The notes below the pieces were generated by a model. It was not told the DNA's origin. It searched no databases and saw only the letters and a program-made list of their open reading frames with translations. A stretch of 12,966 bases of DNA from CAYTNY01 sp964439215 (lineage in GTDB: Bacteria; Oederibacteriota; PGYV01; CAYTNY01), in assembly GCA_964439215.1 (NCBI GenBank), contig CAYTNY010000062.1, positions 1 to 12,966 of the forward strand, given 5' to 3'. Of the stretch, positions 6,305-12,966 are shown piece after piece. How positions within the stretch are numbered: the stretch's first letter is position 1; each line of letters begins with the position of its first letter. The position numbers were made by a program, and so were the translations under genes.

Positions 6305-7261
6305 TCAGTATTGTATAATGACTTTTCCTTCTTCATTAACACTTCCCTCAACGGTTTTTCCCGTTAAAAGCCTGACTTTTACCCTGTCGCCTTCACGGCC
6401 CTCCCTTAATGCTTCTCCAAACGTTTCTACCTCCAGATCGCCTCTTTTGGCAATAACCCTGACCCTCTGTTTTCTCTCAAACAGCGGTATTGACTCAAAC
6501 ATGCTCCTGAGCAGAACCGTGCCCGCCGGAATACCGCGCTTGGTTATTCTTGTTTCCAGGACCGCGGGGTCTGAAATAACATCATCAGGAAGATATGTTA
6601 TATCCATTCTTTTTTTTCCGAACATACTGTCATCCACCATTGTTCTTCTCGGTATATCCACTGATGCCGCAAGACAGTCTGTCTTTACCTTTGCCATCAG
6701 CGATACAGGAACCGTGCTGTACAATTTTCCGTCCACAAATATTTCCACCGGGACAATTACGCTTCCTTTTAATCTTGCGTCACTGTCCTGCCGCGGCTTT
6801 AAAAGAACTTCTCCGTCAGGTACATTAATGCGTTCTCTGACGCTTTTAACTTTTATTTTTACATCCTCTTTTTTATACGGCATCTTTTTTTCAAGAAAAC
6901 GGAGAGCTGTCTCTGCCGCATCCTCTCCCAAAACCGTTTTTTTCCGGGTTTTAACATATATTTTTCCGGGACCGCTTACCTTTATATCACCGTAATGCCG
7001 CCTCACCAGATTTATCACTCTTGCCCTTGTCACGCTTACCTTTTTCCCCGGATAAGCCGCTCTTTTCACATATATGCGCCTGAGTTTTTTTTCCGCATCC
7101 CGCGGTGCGTTTAATATATCAGCTATATCTTCAAGATATATTTTCCCGCTTTCAGCATTGAGATCCCCGCTTTTCAGCACAACCTCAACCGCGGAAACAC
7201 CGCTGTAAAAGAACAGTAAAAAAGCATTTAAAAGAACAATACACTTAAATTTCATTATCAC
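6305..7261 (-). CDS. flgA: FlgA, P-ring assembly chaperone
   Basis: FlgA is a periplasmic chaperone needed for FlgI to assemble into the P ring. The product has a signal peptide (residues 1 to about 24, ending GVSA), an N-terminal region with YLEDIADI (about 42-49), a long middle segment, an SAF-type domain (about 194-256, with IPRRTMV and RGIPAGTVLL), and the C-terminal FlgA beta domain (about 260-318, with RVRVIAKRGDLEVETFGEAL, EGDRVKVR and TGKTVEGSV). At 318 residues it is longer than the about 220 of the enteric protein. The given start is GTG at 7261; an ATG two codons downstream (7255) is equally possible, and the local ribosome site is not decisive. It lies between flgG and flgH, a common order in non-enteric diderms. 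Confidence 0.93.
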   Translation of the reverse strand: MIMKFKCIVLLNAFLLFFYSGVSAVEVVLKSGDLNAESGKIYLEDIADILNAPRDAEKKLRRIYVKRAAYPGKKVSVTRARVINLVRRHYGDIKVSGPGKIYVKTRKKTVLGEDAAETALRFLEKKMPYKKEDVKIKVKSVRERINVPDGEVLLKPRQDSDARLKGSVIVPVEIFVDGKLYSTVPVSLMAKVKTDCLAASVDIPRRTMVDDSMFGKKRMDITYLPDDVISDPAVLETRITKRGIPAGTVLLRSMFESIPLFERKQRVRVIAKRGDLEVETFGEALREGREGDRVKVRLLTGKTVEGSVNEEGKVIIQY

Positions 7262-7284
7262 CCGCTTTTACCGCCGGCCGTACG

Positions 7285-8073
7285 CTACCTCTTAAGGTCG
7301 TTGGCCAGGCCAAGCATATCATCGGATGTTTTAATCGCTTTTCCGTTTATTTCATATGCTCTCTGCGACGCTATCATATTTATCATTTCTTCCACGACCT
7401 TTACATTTGAAGCTTCCAGGCTCCCCTGCGCAAGCGTGCCGTAGCCGTCAAATCCCGCAACGCCTTCAAGAGGCTCGCCTGATGCTTCGGTTTCTTTGTA
7501 AAGGTTTTTTCCCATACTTTCAAGCCCTGCCTGGTTCGCAAACCTCACAAGCCTCAACTGCCCTATTATTTCCATTTCTGAACTGCCCTGTATGGATACG
7601 GCAACATCGCCGTTCTCTCTTATTACTATCTGCGAAGTTTCCGCCGGAATTGTTATTTCCGGATCCACGAGATAACCTTCCGATGTCACAAAGTTGCCCA
7701 TTGCATCTGTTTTAAAAGAACCATCCCTGGTATAGGCAAGCTCGCCGCTCGGAAGCTGTATCGTGAAAAAACCTTCACCCTGTACCAGGACATCAAGCGG
7801 ATTATCCGTCTGAACAATTTCGCCCTGCATAAAGGATTTCTGTGTTGCCGAAAGTTTTGTTCCGTGTCCTATTTCAATAGGCGTGGGATACTGGGATCCG
7901 AGATTGTTTGTTACGCCCGCCGGCCTTATCGTCTGATAAAGAAGATCCTGAAACTCTGCCCTGGATTTCTTAAACGAAGTTGTATTCACATTCGCGAGAT
8001 TGTTTGAAATTACGTCAATATTCTGCTGCTGAGCGTTCATGCCTGTCGCTGCTGTCCATAATGATCTGATCAT
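7285..8073 (-). CDS. flgG: FlgG, distal rod protein
   Basis: FlgG forms the distal rod of the flagellum and is exported by the flagellar type III system. The 262-residue product is of normal length and matches FlgG along its whole span: MIRSLWTAATGMNAQQQNID, the NNLANVNTTSFKKSRAEFQD rod signature, EFQDLLYQTIRPAG, the QGEIVQTDNPLDV and GEGFFTIQLPSGELAYTRDG stretches, and the C-terminal EASNVKVVEEMINMIASQRAYE helix followed by KAIKTSDDML (each seen intact in its region). It ends with TAG. The ATG has a GGAGG ribosome site at 8085-8081. It directly follows its paralogue flgF after 25 bp. The match over the FlgG-specific LLYQTIR region separates it from FlgF. Confidence 0.97.
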   Translation of the reverse strand: MIRSLWTAATGMNAQQQNIDVISNNLANVNTTSFKKSRAEFQDLLYQTIRPAGVTNNLGSQYPTPIEIGHGTKLSATQKSFMQGEIVQTDNPLDVLVQGEGFFTIQLPSGELAYTRDGSFKTDAMGNFVTSEGYLVDPEITIPAETSQIVIRENGDVAVSIQGSSEMEIIGQLRLVRFANQAGLESMGKNLYKETEASGEPLEGVAGFDGYGTLAQGSLEASNVKVVEEMINMIASQRAYEINGKAIKTSDDMLGLANDLKR

Positions 8074-8098
8074 TTTAAAACCTCCGGTTGCTTTTTAT

Positions 8099-8896
8099 TT
8101 ATATATTAAAACTTCCCACTGTATTTACAGCTTTATCAAGCGTCTGATCCTGCGCGTGTATTGCTTTTTGCGACGCTTCATACGCCCTGAATGCGGTTAT
8201 CATATCCACCATTTCGCGTACAACATTCACATTTGACGCCTCCAGATAACCCTGCTGGACCTTTACGGTGTCAACATAATCATCTTCCGGAAGAAGCACT
8301 CCGTCAAGAGTGTAAAAAAGACTGTCTCCTTCTTTTCTCAAAACGCTTTCCTTGTCAAAAACCGCTATTCTCAGAGTATCCATTTCGTGTTCATCGGAAA
8401 AAACCCGGCCGCCTTCATCAATGTGTATATTCGTGCCTTCAAGAATAATCTCGCCCGCGTGCCCCATCACAACATTGCCGTTTTGCGTCACGAGCCTGTT
8501 TTCGGCATCAAGAGAAAAATTCCCGTCTCTTGTATATCTTATTCCCTGCGGCGTATCTATGACAAACATTCCGTTCCCTTTTATGGAAAGATCAAGCGGC
8601 CTTTCGGTTTCCGTAAAAGCTCCTTCCTGCGTTATCGCCGGACGCACACCGTCGCTTCTGAGCTGAACTCCTTTTCCAACCTTTCCAATAGGCGAAAGAA
8701 CCTCAAACATTCCTCCGGGCGTGGTTGTTTTTTCATCATTTATCCTGTGAAGAAACATTTCAGGAAAAGAAACATACAGTGCCGTATCTTTCTTATAGCC
8801 TGTTGTATTGACATTCGCAAGATTGTTTGATATCACATCCTGCTGCTCTGTCTGGGCAATGAGCCCCGACGCCGCCGTAAAAAGTCCGCTTATCAT
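8099..8896 (-). CDS. flgF: FlgF, rod protein
   Basis: FlgF is a rod subunit just below FlgG. The 265-residue product has the rod/hook N-terminal signature (DVISNNLANVNTTGYKKD, about residues 20-37), the middle FlgF/FlgG fold with PLDLSIKGNGMFVID and RYTRDGNFSLD, and the C-terminal packing helix (QGYLEASNVNVVREMVDMI, AFRAYEASQKAI). It is paralogous to the next gene product but lacks the FlgG-type LLYQTIR motif, and it lies directly upstream of flgG as flgF usually does. The ATG has a strong AGGAGG site at 8907-8902, which ends just short of the stop codon of the upstream barrel gene (8912-8910), giving a 13-bp gap and likely coupling. Confidence 0.92.
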   Translation of the reverse strand: MISGLFTAASGLIAQTEQQDVISNNLANVNTTGYKKDTALYVSFPEMFLHRINDEKTTTPGGMFEVLSPIGKVGKGVQLRSDGVRPAITQEGAFTETERPLDLSIKGNGMFVIDTPQGIRYTRDGNFSLDAENRLVTQNGNVVMGHAGEIILEGTNIHIDEGGRVFSDEHEMDTLRIAVFDKESVLRKEGDSLFYTLDGVLLPEDDYVDTVKVQQGYLEASNVNVVREMVDMITAFRAYEASQKAIHAQDQTLDKAVNTVGSFNI

Positions 8897-8909
8897 AAAT
8901 GCCTCCTCA

Positions 8910-10544
8910 TTATTCTATAGTACTTTCGGGTTTCGCAACATCCGACCATTCTCTTGAAAAACTGCTCTCAACAGGCGGAACATCATCTGTTACCGATGTC
9001 AGAACAAAATAATATTTTTTGCCCACTTCAAGCCCTTTTACAATATAATATGTGTCATTTACCGGAGACGAATTTGCTTTCGCGTAGCCCTCGCCGGATT
9101 TTTCCGAAATATAAACATTATACCCTGCCATGTTTTCCGGAGGCATTCTTCCCCAGCTTACCTTTATTGCGCCGTTCCTTTCCGATTTTTTCTCGGAAGA
9201 GGCAACCGGGAACATTTCAGGCGTCCCCGGAACAACAGGCGCAGGCACCGCGGATGCTTCATTTGAATACGCGCTCTCAACAGGAGGATACGTATTATTT
9301 ATTGAAGACACCACAAAATAATATCTTGTGCCGTTCTTCAGGCCGTCTATTGTTATATAATTTTCTTTTACCCTTTTTGCCACAGGTATGTATCTGGCTC
9401 CCTGCGACTTGCTCATATATACCGCGTATCCGGTTACATTCGGATCATCATTTTCTTCCCAGGTCAGGTTTACCGCGTTATTTGCCGCATATGCTTTAAG
9501 CCCCGCAGGCGGCCTGACTACGCTCACTGCCTGTATCTGCTCTTTTTTCGGACCAAAACGCAGAAGTGTTGAAAATCTGTGAGAATCTCCAAGATGTTCA
9601 GCGTGCCCTATATAGGCATAATCAACCTGCCAGTTTTCTTCTTTATAGGTGGCTCCTCCGGTAAAACGCCCCTGCATTGTGGCAAATCCGGTATAACCCG
9701 CTCTTAAACCCAGATGTTTGTCAAAGAACCATCCTTCAACACCCACGTGTATTCTGTGAGGATCCGGGACAAGCGCGGAAATCGTATTTCCGTCCGTATC
9801 ATATATCGGTTCCTGAAGCGGAATACCGCTTATATTAAGATCATTGAAAAAATCAACATCAGCCGATACAAGTATATTCTCGTCAATATAATAGGCTGAA
9901 GCCAGCTTAAATACCGTGGGTATTTTTTCTTCCGTTGCTCCGCCCTGCCAGTCAAGAGTTGTTTCTATGTCCTGAATAAAAAGTCCGAGATTAATTTTCT
10001 TTCCCCACTGCGGCAGGGGAACCTGATAAAGAACCCCAAGATCAAGCCCGAGTCCGTGGGCTATGCCCTGCAGTTCAACCGAGGGGTCCGAACTTGTTGT
10101 CAATGACGCGGTAGAACTGTAATTAAGATATTTTACGCTTACCCCCACCGAAAAAGTCCTTTCCAGATTAAGAGCCGATGCAAAACTTCCCATTACGGTA
10201 AATTCTTTTGTATTATTTTTGTCATTATGGATAAGCGATTTCACGGAAAGCTGCCACGCTGTGTCCTGAAAAAACGGCGCTCCGAACGACAGATATGTAT
10301 AATACTGCTTCCCGTTTAAAAGCGGCCCTAAGAACAGATTAAGCTCCGCCCTTTCAAACTGCGTAAGTCCCGCAACATTCCAGTATATCGCGCTCCCGTC
10401 ATCCGCAACCGCGCCGAAAGCATGGCCCATACCAAGCGCCCTTGCGCCGACTCCTAGAACTCCGCCTTTATCAAAAGCTCCGGCATTAACCGCCGAAACC
10501 GATATCAGCAGCAATAAAACCGATAAAACCGCTGTCTTTTTCAT
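8910..10544 (-). CDS. PorV/UPF0164-type outer-membrane barrel with two fibronectin III domains
   Basis: After a signal peptide (MKKTAVLSVLLLLISVSAVNA) comes the N-terminal signature of the PorV/PorQ/UPF0164 branch of the FadL barrel family: GARALGMGHAFGAVADDGSA followed by IYWNVAGL. Alternating beta strands continue to about residue 335. Two fibronectin type III domains follow (about 340-435 and 440-535), each with a YYFV strand and a PPVES(A/S)(Y/F)S loop, so they are probably an internal duplication. PorV proteins work in the outer membrane, in type IX secretion in Bacteroidota. The role here is unknown. I chose ATG 10544 because AGGTGG stands 9 bases before it; a GTG at 10556 would add four residues but has no ribosome site. 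It follows its paralogue closely and precedes flgF by 13 bp. Confidence 0.85.
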   Translation of the reverse strand: MKKTAVLSVLLLLISVSAVNAGAFDKGGVLGVGARALGMGHAFGAVADDGSAIYWNVAGLTQFERAELNLFLGPLLNGKQYYTYLSFGAPFFQDTAWQLSVKSLIHNDKNNTKEFTVMGSFASALNLERTFSVGVSVKYLNYSSTASLTTSSDPSVELQGIAHGLGLDLGVLYQVPLPQWGKKINLGLFIQDIETTLDWQGGATEEKIPTVFKLASAYYIDENILVSADVDFFNDLNISGIPLQEPIYDTDGNTISALVPDPHRIHVGVEGWFFDKHLGLRAGYTGFATMQGRFTGGATYKEENWQVDYAYIGHAEHLGDSHRFSTLLRFGPKKEQIQAVSVVRPPAGLKAYAANNAVNLTWEENDDPNVTGYAVYMSKSQGARYIPVAKRVKENYITIDGLKNGTRYYFVVSSINNTYPPVESAYSNEASAVPAPVVPGTPEMFPVASSEKKSERNGAIKVSWGRMPPENMAGYNVYISEKSGEGYAKANSSPVNDTYYIVKGLEVGKKYYFVLTSVTDDVPPVESSFSREWSDVAKPESTIE

Positions 10545-10562
10545 ATTCACCGCCACCTATAT

Positions 10563-12752
10563 TTAAAAATTAGGGTAAATCGCTTCACCGTTTAAAGAAA
10601 CAGCCGCACCCCTCAATAACTGTTCCGCTGATATATAACCGCGTGAATAATTCTGTGCCTGCTGCATAGGAATATCCATTGCAATTGTATTGGTTCCGCC
10701 GTAAAGAGCGTCTATGGCTATCTGATCCACCGAAAGCCCGAGGCTTTCCGAAATACTCCTTACCATAAGCGCCATCTCCCTCATTACAAATTTAGGAAGA
10801 GTGTTTTCAGTAACATATTCCATATTAAAGGCTTTTCTGCCGTCAGGATCCGTTGTTATATAAGCCGAACGTATCGCTCCGGAGTCTATATTCGGAAAAC
10901 CGACCATATTAACCGGCCCCTGAGGGGTTTCCGTTTCCACCTGCATACCTTCCTGCGCCGCCGCATTTTCCGTAATTTCTTCCGGTTCAACATATTCCGC
11001 GGGTTCTGCCCTGTAAGGCGTATAAGCGGGATACTGAGCCGGCGGAACATCAGCCGGCGTAGGCTTTTCTTTTGCTTCCCTTAATTCTTCAAGCTGAGCC
11101 AGAGCCCTTTCGCGCACTCCCGCATCCTCGGCCATATCTCTTTCTTTCAGTTCGTTTAAAAGTGTTTTCAGCCTGTCAAGTGCCTCGGAGCTTCTTTCCT
11201 CCATAACAGGCGTGTAAAGTTTAACTGTCTGCACAGGTGTTGACGAAGTGCTGCCAAGCTTATCTGTTGCCTCAAATATAAAAACATACTCTCCGTCGGG
11301 AAGAGGCTGGAACCTGTCATCCGTACCGTTCCATACAATCTGCGACGGCGGCATTCCTATGTCAACATAACTTTTTATAAGATTGTTATTCTTGTCAAGT
11401 ATATTAAGGGCCCATCTGTCTATTCCCGCCTTTGAATAAGCATTGAGTTTAAATATGGCGGTCTCGCCGTTTCTGGGCGCAAATGATATCGGTTCAACAG
11501 CCGCAAAAACATCCGGTGTCGGAAGTTTTCTTTTCACGTGCCCCCACTCCCAGAAAAGAGATACCCAGTGGCTCTCCTCTTCATGTTCCGCCGGTTCTCC
11601 GAAAGGCACTCCTCTGACATAAGCGTAATCAATACCCATCCAGTATTTCGCGGAAAGCCCGAGCGAAAATCTCCACGGCCCGGAATAAAGAAAATTAACA
11701 AGCCCGCCCCTTACCGCAAAATGTCCGTCAACAAACCACTGCTCAAATCCGAATTTCAGCCTGTACTTTTCCTCTTCAAAAACACCGGGGTCATTCACTG
11801 CGTCAAAATCAACGGAAAAACTTGTTATTTCTTTTTCAATAAGTTCTGTTGTTCTTGCTGAAATTGATATAGTTGACGTAAAATAAAGATTTTTCTCTAT
11901 TCCCGTTGTGTATCTTTTTATGCTTCCGGAAACATCCCTGAGCATAATGCCTACATTAAAATCCTTTAAAAATTCAATAACCCTTAATTTATACAGGAAA
12001 CCAAGGTCCAGCCCCCACGCCCAGGCGTCAAAATCATCTCCCAGAACTTTTTTGGCGTCCTCATCCGTAAACATATACTTTACATTTAAGCCGAATAAAA
12101 AACTTTTATCTCCCGTAAGAGGAGTCGCGTAAGTAAGCGCAACGGAATTTGACTGAAACGGAAGGTTTATGTATTCTCTGTATTTTTCTCCGAGAAGCTG
12201 CTGGCCCGAAGCATTAAGCCCTCCCATATTTTCTCCGCCGTACCAGTCATACCTGCCCGAGGGTATGGTCAAAGCACTGGACGGATCATAATAAAGAGAA
12301 TCCGGATCAAGCGGATCATCACCGGGATCATTTACCTTGCGCGGCAGATAAACCTCGCCCGGATAACGCCCGATAGGATGATATAATTTCATATACGACA
12401 GGCCGAAATACTGTCCCCCAATAGCCATTGAAAATGCCGCAAACCCTGTGTAAGGAACACCGTCATAATAAGTCCCGCCTGTCCAGTGCAGTTCATTATG
12501 ATTCAGCTGGGCAAGCCCTGACGGATTATAATAAATTGCAGCCGCATCATCAGCAATTGAAGAAAAAGCCTCACCCATTCCTATGGCGCGGGTTCCCGCT
12601 CCAAACGGATTAAACTTATCAAAGAAAGGTTCTTTTACTGTCTCCCAGGTTATATCCAGTGAATCGCTAAGATCGTCAGCAGATACAAAAAAGGCCGGCA
12701 GCAAAACAAAAACCGCTATAAATAGAGATAAAACTATACTTTTATTGCGCAC
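10563..12752 (-). CDS. PorV/UPF0164-type outer-membrane barrel with FlgD-like Ig domain and long C-terminal extension
   Basis: The 729-residue product starts with a signal peptide (to about residue 25, ending FVSA). The PorV/UPF0164 signature follows at about 48-85 (GAGTRAIGMGEAFSSIADDA, then IYYNPSGLAQL), with barrel-like strands to about 420. Residues about 430-515 resemble the FlgD-type Ig fold seen in C-terminal surface-protein domains (IDRWALNILDKNNN, IVWNGTDD, LPDGEYVFIFEATD). Then come a charged coiled-coil-like helix (about 515-560), a proline/glutamate-rich linker (about 560-610) and a final stretch of about 110 residues that I do not recognise. The start is GTG with GGAGGA at 12762-12757. 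It heads the operon, downstream of the candidate promoter. A role in the flagellar outer-membrane passage or in secretion is inference from position only. Confidence 0.85.
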   Translation of the reverse strand: MRNKSIVLSLFIAVFVLLPAFFVSADDLSDSLDITWETVKEPFFDKFNPFGAGTRAIGMGEAFSSIADDAAAIYYNPSGLAQLNHNELHWTGGTYYDGVPYTGFAAFSMAIGGQYFGLSYMKLYHPIGRYPGEVYLPRKVNDPGDDPLDPDSLYYDPSSALTIPSGRYDWYGGENMGGLNASGQQLLGEKYREYINLPFQSNSVALTYATPLTGDKSFLFGLNVKYMFTDEDAKKVLGDDFDAWAWGLDLGFLYKLRVIEFLKDFNVGIMLRDVSGSIKRYTTGIEKNLYFTSTISISARTTELIEKEITSFSVDFDAVNDPGVFEEEKYRLKFGFEQWFVDGHFAVRGGLVNFLYSGPWRFSLGLSAKYWMGIDYAYVRGVPFGEPAEHEEESHWVSLFWEWGHVKRKLPTPDVFAAVEPISFAPRNGETAIFKLNAYSKAGIDRWALNILDKNNNLIKSYVDIGMPPSQIVWNGTDDRFQPLPDGEYVFIFEATDKLGSTSSTPVQTVKLYTPVMEERSSEALDRLKTLLNELKERDMAEDAGVRERALAQLEELREAKEKPTPADVPPAQYPAYTPYRAEPAEYVEPEEITENAAAQEGMQVETETPQGPVNMVGFPNIDSGAIRSAYITTDPDGRKAFNMEYVTENTLPKFVMREMALMVRSISESLGLSVDQIAIDALYGGTNTIAMDIPMQQAQNYSRGYISAEQLLRGAAVSLNGEAIYPNF

Positions 12753-12814
12753 AGTATCCTCCGCTATTCCAATATGTAAAAAATTGTTGCAATATTGTTA
12801 CATGCAAGTAACTA

Positions 12815-12843
12815 AATTTAACATATAAAAAAAAGACTGTCAA
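12815..12843 (-). promoter_or_regulatory. Candidate sigma-70-type promoter of the barrel-flgFGAHIJ-yvyF operon
   Basis: An exact TTGACA lies on the minus strand at 12843-12838. After 17 bp comes TAAATT (12820-12815, 4 of 6 matches to TATAAT); a 16-bp spacing gives TTAAAT with an equal score. It would give a leader of about 55 bases before the GTG at 12752. This is the only good promoter seen upstream of the long operon. Confidence 0.5.
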
Positions 12844-12875
12844 ACACTTTTTCCCTGAAATATAAATTCTATAGA

Positions 12876-12893
12876 TTGCAAGTTTTATTGCAA
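12876..12893. promoter_or_regulatory. Pair of TTGCAA palindromes upstream of the operon promoter
   Basis: TTGCAA occurs at 12876-12881 and 12888-12893, 12 bp apart start to start, about 33 to 50 bp upstream of the -35 element on the transcribed side. A third copy is at 12787-12792 in the leader. The phase of just over one helical turn would suit a regulator bound on one face. No regulator is identified. Confidence 0.3.
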
Positions 12894-12966
12894 CACTTAA
12901 TAGAATCGAAATCCTTTTTTTCGCACATACCGGAGCGCTTAATTCATACAGTTATTTATGTTTCCC

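Larger units (their letters stand above)
12753..12966. other. Upstream leader region of the flagellar operon
   Basis: These 214 bases are A/T-rich and show no gene on either strand apart from the cut-off right edge. They contain the candidate leftward promoter (12843-12815), three TTGCAA palindromes, and a small inverted repeat GTTAC (12797-12801) / GTAAC (12808-12812) close to the predicted transcription start. Confidence 0.6.

Noticed and set aside
10545..10556. GTG at 10556 as the start of the second barrel gene
   Set aside because: No ribosome site lies before it, while AGGTGG stands 9 bases before the ATG at 10544, which also gives a typical MKK signal peptide.
12876..12894. Sigma-54 (-24/-12) promoter made of the two TTGCAA motifs
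   Set aside because: The -24 GG is replaced by TG and the distance to the -12 GC is 11 instead of 10 bases, so the required pattern is not met.

Overview
The window holds one long leftward (minus-strand) flagellar gene cluster, with non-coding DNA at both ends. P-ring and L-ring genes (flgI, flgH) and two FadL/PorV-type outer-membrane barrels point to a diderm (Gram-negative) bacterium. The moderate G+C content, the Bacillus-like order yvyF-flgM-flgN-flgK and the PorV proteins carrying FlgD-like or fibronectin III domains resemble what I know from little-studied, mostly uncultivated phyla. I cannot name the taxon from sequence alone.

Reading in the direction of transcription (high to low coordinates): 12753-12966 is a leader with a candidate sigma-70-type promoter and several TTGCAA palindromes. 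Two PorV/UPF0164-type barrel genes follow (12752-10563 and 10544-8910). Then come the distal-rod genes flgF and flgG, the P-ring chaperone gene flgA, the L-ring gene flgH, the P-ring gene flgI, a short flgJ (rod-binding domain only) and yvyF, a small double zinc-ribbon protein. Gaps are 35 bp or less, so 12752-3784 reads as one operon that builds the part of the flagellum crossing periplasm and outer membrane.

A 69-bp gap then contains a good sigma-28 (FliA/SigD) promoter in front of flgM-flgN-flgK. These encode the anti-sigma-28 factor, the hook-junction chaperone and an oversized hook-filament junction protein. This looks like the late-gene checkpoint: FlgM holds sigma-28 until the hook is complete, and its own gene is in turn sigma-28 driven. 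flgL, the usual partner after flgK, is not in the window.

Positions 1-729 contain no credible gene. They hold two copies of a structured repeat of about 190-200 bp (conserved 63-bp head, variable hairpin centre, conserved A/T-rich tail) and a possible leftward promoter at the extreme left edge.

The least ordinary parts are the two PorV-like proteins heading a rod/ring operon, the uncharacterised C-terminal part of the first one, the lack of any lipidation cysteine in FlgH, the sigma-28 promoter whose -35 element sits in the loop of an A/T hairpin, and the paired structured repeats.
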